The position numbers and the translations under genes were made by a program. Of a stretch of DNA of 53,855 nucleotides, positions 49,757-53,855 are shown piece by piece; the stretch's first letter is position 1; every line of letters begins with the position of its first letter. The stretch covers positions 1-53,855 of the forward strand of contig NZ_CAKVGN010000012.1 of NCBI RefSeq assembly GCF_934747485.1, read 5' to 3'. This DNA is from an uncultured Brachyspira sp. (GTDB lineage: Bacteria; Spirochaetota; Brachyspiria; Brachyspirales; Brachyspiraceae). Below the pieces are notes generated by a model. That model ran no database searches, was not told where the DNA came from, and worked only from the letters and a program-made list of their open reading frames with translations.

Positions 49757-50320
49757 ATGAGTTTAATCAATAAAAAACTTATAGATTTCAAGGTTGATGC
49801 TTATCAAAATGGAGAGTTTAAAGAAGTTACTACAAAAGATGTATTAGGTAAATGGAGTGTATTTTTCTTCTATCCTGCAGACTTTACTTTTGTATGTCCT
49901 ACAGAATTAGAAGATTTAGGTACTGTTTATGATGAACTTAAAAAAATTAATTGTGAAGTTTATTCAGTATCTGCAGATACACATTTTGTACACAAAGCTT
50001 GGGCAGATGCTTCAGCAACTATTAAAAATTTAAAATACACTATGCTTGGAGACCCAACAGGATTATTAGGAAGATTCTTTGAAGTATTTGTAGAAGAAGC
50101 TGGACAAGATTTACGCGGAAGCTTTATTGTAAACCCTGAAGGTTTAATTAAAGCTTATGAAGTACATGATATGGGCATTGGTAGAGATGCTAATGAATTA
50201 GTTCGTAAAGTACAAGCTGCTCAATATGTAGCTGAGCATGGCGGCGAAGTTTGTCCTGCTAAATGGAAGCCAGGTGCTAAAACTTTAAAACCAGGAATTG
50301 ATTTAGTTGGAAAAATCTAA
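49757..50320 (+). CDS. ahpC: peroxiredoxin, AhpC type
   Basis: A 187-residue typical 2-Cys peroxiredoxin that reduces hydrogen peroxide and organic peroxides. The peroxidatic Cys47 is in FYPADFTFVCPTE, and the resolving cysteine (about 166) is in GGEVCPAKW. The C-terminal GIDLVGKI completes the family. The frame opens at 49718, but AAGGAG 6 bases before the ATG at 49757 fixes the start. No AhpF gene follows, so the reducing partner must be encoded elsewhere. It is a single-gene unit with a good promoter and terminator, as expected for an abundant oxygen-defence protein in an anaerobe. Confidence 0.95.
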   Translation: MSLINKKLIDFKVDAYQNGEFKEVTTKDVLGKWSVFFFYPADFTFVCPTELEDLGTVYDELKKINCEVYSVSADTHFVHKAWADASATIKNLKYTMLGDPTGLLGRFFEVFVEEAGQDLRGSFIVNPEGLIKAYEVHDMGIGRDANELVRKVQAAQYVAEHGGEVCPAKWKPGAKTLKPGIDLVGKI

Positions 50321-50345
50321 TTAGTTAAACATTTAAAATATAGTT

Positions 50346-50378
50346 AAAAAGGAGGCTCAAAAAGCCTCCTTTTTATTT
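50346..50378 (+). terminator. terminator of the peroxiredoxin gene
   Basis: A 12-bp perfect stem (50346-50357 against 50362-50373) with a 4-base loop and a T run. The A run on the other side lets it also stop fabD transcription from the right. Confidence 0.94.
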
Positions 50379-50403
50379 TTATAAATATTAAAAAAATTAT
50401 TTT

Positions 50404-51312
50404 TTATTGTACTGAGTTTAGAGAGTCATTATCAAATACGCAAACAGCCTCTATTTCAGGAGCTATCTTTTTAGACATACCAACTAAAACCTTACCGGGT
50501 CCGCATTCATATATTTTATTAACTCCTTTGCTTTGAAGATTAATCATACTATCATACCATCTTACAGTAGAGAACATTTGTTTGTAAAGGTTGTCTTTTA
50601 TATTATCGAAGTTGTGCACATCTGCCGTAACATTAGATAAAACTTTATTACCGCTATTATTAAATTGAACATTATCCAAGAATTTTTTAAGTTCATCAGC
50701 GGCAGGCTTCATAAAAGGTGAGTGGAAAGCACCAGAAACTTTTAAAGGCATAACCCTTTTAGCACCAGCCTCTTGAAGTTTAGGAGTAACAGTTTCTATA
50801 GCACTAAGTAAACCAGATATAACAATTTGGTCTTTTAAGTTATAGTTAGCAGCAACTACTTCTTTGCTTTCAGGCATGCATTTAGAAACGGTGTCATAAT
50901 CCAAACCAAGCACAGCAGCCATACCATAAGGAGCATCGGCACCGGCTTTTGCCATAAGAAGTCCTCTTGTTCTTGCAATCTTTACAGCATCTTCAAAAGA
51001 GATGTATCCGGCAGCAGAAAGTGCAGTAATCTCTCCTAAACTATGTCCTGCAAAATAGTCTCCCTTTATTCCTTTAGCTTTTAAAGCCTCATAAACAGCC
51101 ATACCAACAGTAACCAAAGCAGGCTGAGTGTTTTCTGTTTTCTTTAAATCCTCTTCAGTTCCTTCAAAACATAATGCCTTAATATCTACATCATCTAAAA
51201 TATTAGCAGCTTTATCAAATATAGCCTTAGACTCTGCTACATTATCGTATAAAGATTTACCCATTCCAACAGTTTGAGAACCTTGTCCCGGAAATAAAAA
51301 AGCTATTGACAT
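50404..51312 (-). CDS. fabD: malonyl-CoA:ACP transacylase
   Basis: A 302-residue enzyme that loads malonyl groups onto acyl carrier protein for fatty-acid synthesis. It has FPGQGSQTVGMG at 7-18, nucleophile Ser91 in GHSLGE, the active-site His in SGAFHSPFM, and NVTADVHN near the C-terminus. The frame extends 16 codons upstream to a GTG, but GGAG about 10 bases before the ATG at 51312 and alignment with the family support this start. It is not adjacent to other fab genes here. The promoter is at 51385-51412. Confidence 0.95.
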   Translation of the reverse strand: MSIAFLFPGQGSQTVGMGKSLYDNVAESKAIFDKAANILDDVDIKALCFEGTEEDLKKTENTQPALVTVGMAVYEALKAKGIKGDYFAGHSLGEITALSAAGYISFEDAVKIARTRGLLMAKAGADAPYGMAAVLGLDYDTVSKCMPESKEVVAANYNLKDQIVISGLLSAIETVTPKLQEAGAKRVMPLKVSGAFHSPFMKPAADELKKFLDNVQFNNSGNKVLSNVTADVHNFDNIKDNLYKQMFSTVRWYDSMINLQSKGVNKIYECGPGKVLVGMSKKIAPEIEAVCVFDNDSLNSVQ

Positions 51313-51384
51313 AAGTATTATTCTCCTTTTTTTAAATTTATTTAAACTTTGTTTATTCACAAATATTTATAATACACATAAACA

Positions 51385-51412
51385 TTTATAAAATCATATC
51401 AATTATATTCAA
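51385..51412 (-). promoter_or_regulatory. promoter of fabD
   Basis: Minus-strand TTGAAT (51407-51412), a 16-bp spacer and TATAAA (51385-51390). Confidence 0.6.
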
Positions 51413-51599
51413 GATATTAACAATAAATCAAACTTTTATCAAGTGAGTTTTTTATTGTAAGCAATGCTGATTGAAAATATTAAATTAGTTATAAGATTAT
51501 TTAAAAAAAGTTAATTAGTTTTTTATAAAAAATTAGGCTTAAAATTATAAAAATTTTGTTTAACTATATTGCATAAAAAATTAATCGGAGTAATGTTTT

Positions 51600-53123
51600 A
51601 TGCATACAAAAATCTATTCAGAAGCTCTTTATGGTATAGAAGGGATACCAATAACTATAGAAGTAAATATATCCGAAGGCTTGCCTAAGTTTGATGTGGT
51701 AGGGCTGCCAGACCAAGCAGTTAATGAGGCAAAAGAGAGGGTAATAGCTGCAATAAACAATAGCGACAGATTTTTCCCTCCAAAGAGAATAACTATAAAT
51801 TTAGCTCCGGCAGACATAAAAAAAACAGGAAGCATGTATGATTTGCCATTTGCTTTGGGTATACTTTCATCGAGTGCACAATTATTTTTTTCTGATTTTA
51901 TGAATAACACCATAATACTTGGTGAATTAGCATTAGACGGAAGTGTGAGAGAAGTAAAGGGAATATTTTCAATGCTTTTGAATGCTAAAGAGTTAGGAAT
52001 AAAAAATGCTATTATACCTTTTAATAATATGGAAGAAGCTAATATTATTGAAGGACTTAATTTATACCCTGTAAAAACATTAAAAGAAGCAATGGATGTT
52101 TCTGAAGGCAAAAAAGAAGCTATAATATCCAAAGGCAATTTTAATTTTACTGCAGATAATAATGAGACAGTAGATTTTTCTGAAGTAAAGGGTCAGGAAT
52201 ATGCAAAACGTGCTGCGATGATAGCTGCTGCTGGCGGGCATAACTTTATAATGATAGGGTCCCCTGGCTGCGGTAAAACTTTAATAGCAAAAAGAATACC
52301 TACAATACTTCCTCCGCTCACTTTTGAAGAGGCTATTGAAGTAACAAAAATATATTCATCATACGGACTGCTGTCAAAAAATATGCCGATAGTAAAAAAA
52401 CGCCCTTTTAGAATACCTCATCATACTTCTTCTTATGTTAGTTTAGTAGGAGGAGGAAGAAATATAAAAGCAGGAGAAATTACTTTGGCTCATAATGGAG
52501 TATTGTTTCTTGATGAGTTTGTAGAGTTTCAAAGCTCAGCACTTCAAACTTTAAGAGAGCCAATGGAAGAGAAAACTATCACTATAAGCAGGGCTAATGG
52601 AAGCATTTCTTTTCCTGCTAATTTTACTTTAATTGCTGCTATGAACCCTTGCCCATGCGGTTATTATGGAGATGAAAAACATATTTGCAGATGCTCTGAA
52701 AATGCAAGAAAAAAATATATTGCTAAACTTTCAGGACCTATACTTGACAGAATAGATATATCAATAGAGGTACGAGGAGTAGATTATGATAAAATGATTT
52801 CAAAAGCAGATGGAGAGAGTTCTTCTTCTATGCGTAAAATAGTTACTGATGCAAGAAAGATACAAGAAAAACGCTTTAGAGAAAATGGAGTTAAAATATT
52901 TTCAAACTCATCTATGGGAATAAAAGATATTGAAAAGTTTTGCATATTAGACAGCAAAGCTAAAAATATGCTGAATATGGCTATGCAAAAATTTTCAATG
53001 AGTGCAAGAAGCTACAATAAAATATTGAAAGTAGCAAGAACTATAGCTGATATAGAAAATAAAGAAGTAATAGAAATATCGCATATAACAGAAGCTTTGC
53101 AGTATAGATTTAATCTTAATTAA
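51600..53123 (+). CDS. YifB/ComM-family Mg-chelatase-like AAA+ ATPase
   Basis: A 507-residue protein of full family length. The N-terminal ChlI-like domain (ALYGIEGIPITIEVNISEGL, GLPDQAVNEAKERV) precedes the AAA+ core, with Walker A G220-SPGCGKT227, Walker B GVLFLDEFVEF, and AAMNPCPCGYYGD with cysteines conserved in the family. The C-terminal domain is complete (SARSYNKILKVARTIADIE). In naturally competent bacteria ComM is a helicase that helps integrate incoming DNA. The family is also widespread in non-competent species, so competence should not be assumed. CGGAG lies about 10 bases before the ATG. Confidence 0.94.
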   Translation: MHTKIYSEALYGIEGIPITIEVNISEGLPKFDVVGLPDQAVNEAKERVIAAINNSDRFFPPKRITINLAPADIKKTGSMYDLPFALGILSSSAQLFFSDFMNNTIILGELALDGSVREVKGIFSMLLNAKELGIKNAIIPFNNMEEANIIEGLNLYPVKTLKEAMDVSEGKKEAIISKGNFNFTADNNETVDFSEVKGQEYAKRAAMIAAAGGHNFIMIGSPGCGKTLIAKRIPTILPPLTFEEAIEVTKIYSSYGLLSKNMPIVKKRPFRIPHHTSSYVSLVGGGRNIKAGEITLAHNGVLFLDEFVEFQSSALQTLREPMEEKTITISRANGSISFPANFTLIAAMNPCPCGYYGDEKHICRCSENARKKYIAKLSGPILDRIDISIEVRGVDYDKMISKADGESSSSMRKIVTDARKIQEKRFRENGVKIFSNSSMGIKDIEKFCILDSKAKNMLNMAMQKFSMSARSYNKILKVARTIADIENKEVIEISHITEALQYRFNLN

Positions 53124-53163
53124 TGTTATTATTTTTCTTTTTAACGAAGAATTTTAAATTTTT

Positions 53164-53196
53164 TATATGCAGTTAATAATAAAATAACCGCATATA
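53164..53196. other. hairpin between convergent yifB and lipoprotein genes
   Basis: TATATGCAGTTA (53164-53175) pairs with TAACCGCATATA (53185-53196) with one mismatch. There is no T run downstream on either strand, so a terminator role is uncertain, but its position between convergent genes fits one. Confidence 0.5.
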
Positions 53197-53216
53197 AGAT
53201 ACAGTAAAAATATATA

Positions 53217-53609
53217 TTATACTGCTTTTCTGAAATACCCTCGTGATTCTCCGCTTGCAGTACTAATAATAACCTCACATTCACTAGAACTTTTGAAATA
53301 AAAACGTACTATACCCGAAAACAGCTCATAGGAAGTAACTTCATTACTCATAGTATATCTCCAGTTTTCTATTGGAATGGTTTTAGATTGAGACCCATCA
53401 TTTAAAGTCATATAGCCTTCGTATGTTATAGTAAAACTATCAGCTTTTCCATCTGTACTATACCATGTGCCAACTAAATCCATAGGTCTGAAAGTAATAG
53501 GATCTTGTTTTGTAGGATCTTGTTTCGATTCACAGCTTATTGAAATTAAAGCTAACAAAAAAATGCTGACAACAATTTTAATAATTTTTTTATTCAAATT
53601 ATTTAACAT
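53217..53609 (-). CDS. small lipoprotein with GCGAT array upstream
   Basis: A 130-residue lipoprotein precursor (LISISC lipobox near residue 26). After a short linker containing a KQDPT/KQDPI duplication comes a single beta domain that opens DLVGTWYSTDGK and closes with YFKSSSECEVIIS. The V-G-T-(W/Y) opening and size recall the two lipoproteins at 34477-35632, although overall identity is low. GGAG lies 8 bases before the ATG. Its start codon is 171 bases from a GCGAT repeat array, almost the same arrangement as at 35632/35811. Its function is unknown. Confidence 0.82.
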   Translation of the reverse strand: MLNNLNKKIIKIVVSIFLLALISISCESKQDPTKQDPITFRPMDLVGTWYSTDGKADSFTITYEGYMTLNDGSQSKTIPIENWRYTMSNEVTSYELFSGIVRFYFKSSSECEVIISTASGESRGYFRKAV

Positions 53610-53778
53610 AGAAATCTCCTTAATGATGATATTAATAATGTTTTTATGATGCTATTATGAATGATTAACTGACAATGTTTATTGCCGCCAAAAATTGATA
53701 AAAACAAATGCAATGAGAATATTGCCGATATTTTATTTAAATATGATAATGTATTAATAGAAGCAGAATTTAGTTTAT

Positions 53779-53855
53779 ATGCGATGCGATGCGATGCGAT
53801 GCGATGCGATGCGATGCGATGCGATGCGATGCGATGCGATGCGATGCGATGCGAT
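53779..53855. repeat. pentanucleotide array (GCGAT)15, running off the window
   Basis: AT followed by fifteen perfect copies of GCGAT up to the last base of the window. It is the same unit and orientation as the array at 35811-35877. The true copy number is unknown because the sequence ends within the array. Confidence 0.98.

Noticed and set aside
51600..53123. YifB/ComM gene as proof of natural competence
   Set aside because: The family is widespread in bacteria without known transformation, and no other competence gene is in the window.

Overview
The window is strongly AT-rich bacterial DNA with spirochaete character, and most likely comes from Brachyspira. The best single pointer is a protein at 39906-41210 that resembles the variable surface proteins (Vsp) of that genus. 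Supporting signs are the many signal-peptide and lipoprotein genes, the AT-biased codon use, strong sigma70-type promoters (TTGACA, 16-17 bp, TATAAT-like) and the housekeeping set. Species cannot be fixed from the sequence alone. The right end stops inside a pentanucleotide repeat, as a contig broken by a repeat would.

Layout. 0.1-2.3 kb: tRNA-Gly(GCC), trigger factor and ClpP. 2.4-3.9 kb: an unrecognised protein and a DUF4241 protein, divergently arranged. 3.9-7.5 kb: an envelope operon with an unknown protein, a flippase-like membrane protein and a GT8 glycosyltransferase. 7.8-12.7 kb: iron-type alcohol dehydrogenase, an Asp-rich protein followed by a Lys/Asn-rich zinc-ribbon-like protein, ArgJ, and a GH16 lipoprotein. 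12.7-21.1 kb, mostly minus strand: penicillin-binding protein 1A, an operon of split transketolase plus an ascorbate-type PTS (IIA, IIB, IIC), and an NhaC-family antiporter behind a leader with a 17-codon ORF and a terminator. 21.4-28 kb: an unknown protein, an arylsulfotransferase-like lipoprotein, MoxR plus a short BatD-like protein, and transaldolase, interrupted by GC-richer modular intergenic repeats. 28-31.3 kb: a TPR protein, a LolA-like protein and RsmG in one operon. 31.4-34.4 kb: a RavA/ViaA pair. 34.5-39 kb: two paralogous lipoproteins, a GCGAT repeat array, TilS and ArgS. 39.1-45.9 kb: envelope and surface genes (TPR-like, Vsp-like, YgbA/YbaN pair, beta-barrel-like, FecR-like/M14 fusion, a membrane protein, DUF4340). 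46-48 kb: a two-gene AAA ATPase plus TOPRIM-like cassette. 48.1-53.1 kb: PurH, peroxiredoxin, FabD and YifB/ComM. 53.2-53.9 kb: a third small lipoprotein with a second GCGAT array upstream.

How the genes work together. Core functions are protein folding and turnover (Tig, ClpP), translation (ArgS, TilS, RsmG, tRNA-Gly), purine and lipid synthesis (PurH, FabD), peptidoglycan synthesis (PBP1A) and peroxide defence (AhpC-type). The transketolase halves and the transaldolase fit a pentose-phosphate route that could receive sugar phosphate from the PTS.

The parts most worth a second look are: (1) the AAA ATPase/TOPRIM-like pair at 46.0-48.0 kb, with the architecture of a two-gene anti-phage system; (2) the attenuator-like leader of the NhaC gene; (3) two GCGAT arrays, each about 175 bp upstream of a small lipoprotein gene; (4) a family of modular structured repeats at gene ends between 21 and 28 kb; (5) adjacent acidic-aromatic and basic-aromatic low-complexity proteins; and (6) a palindromic operator overlapping the promoter ahead of the Vsp-like gene.
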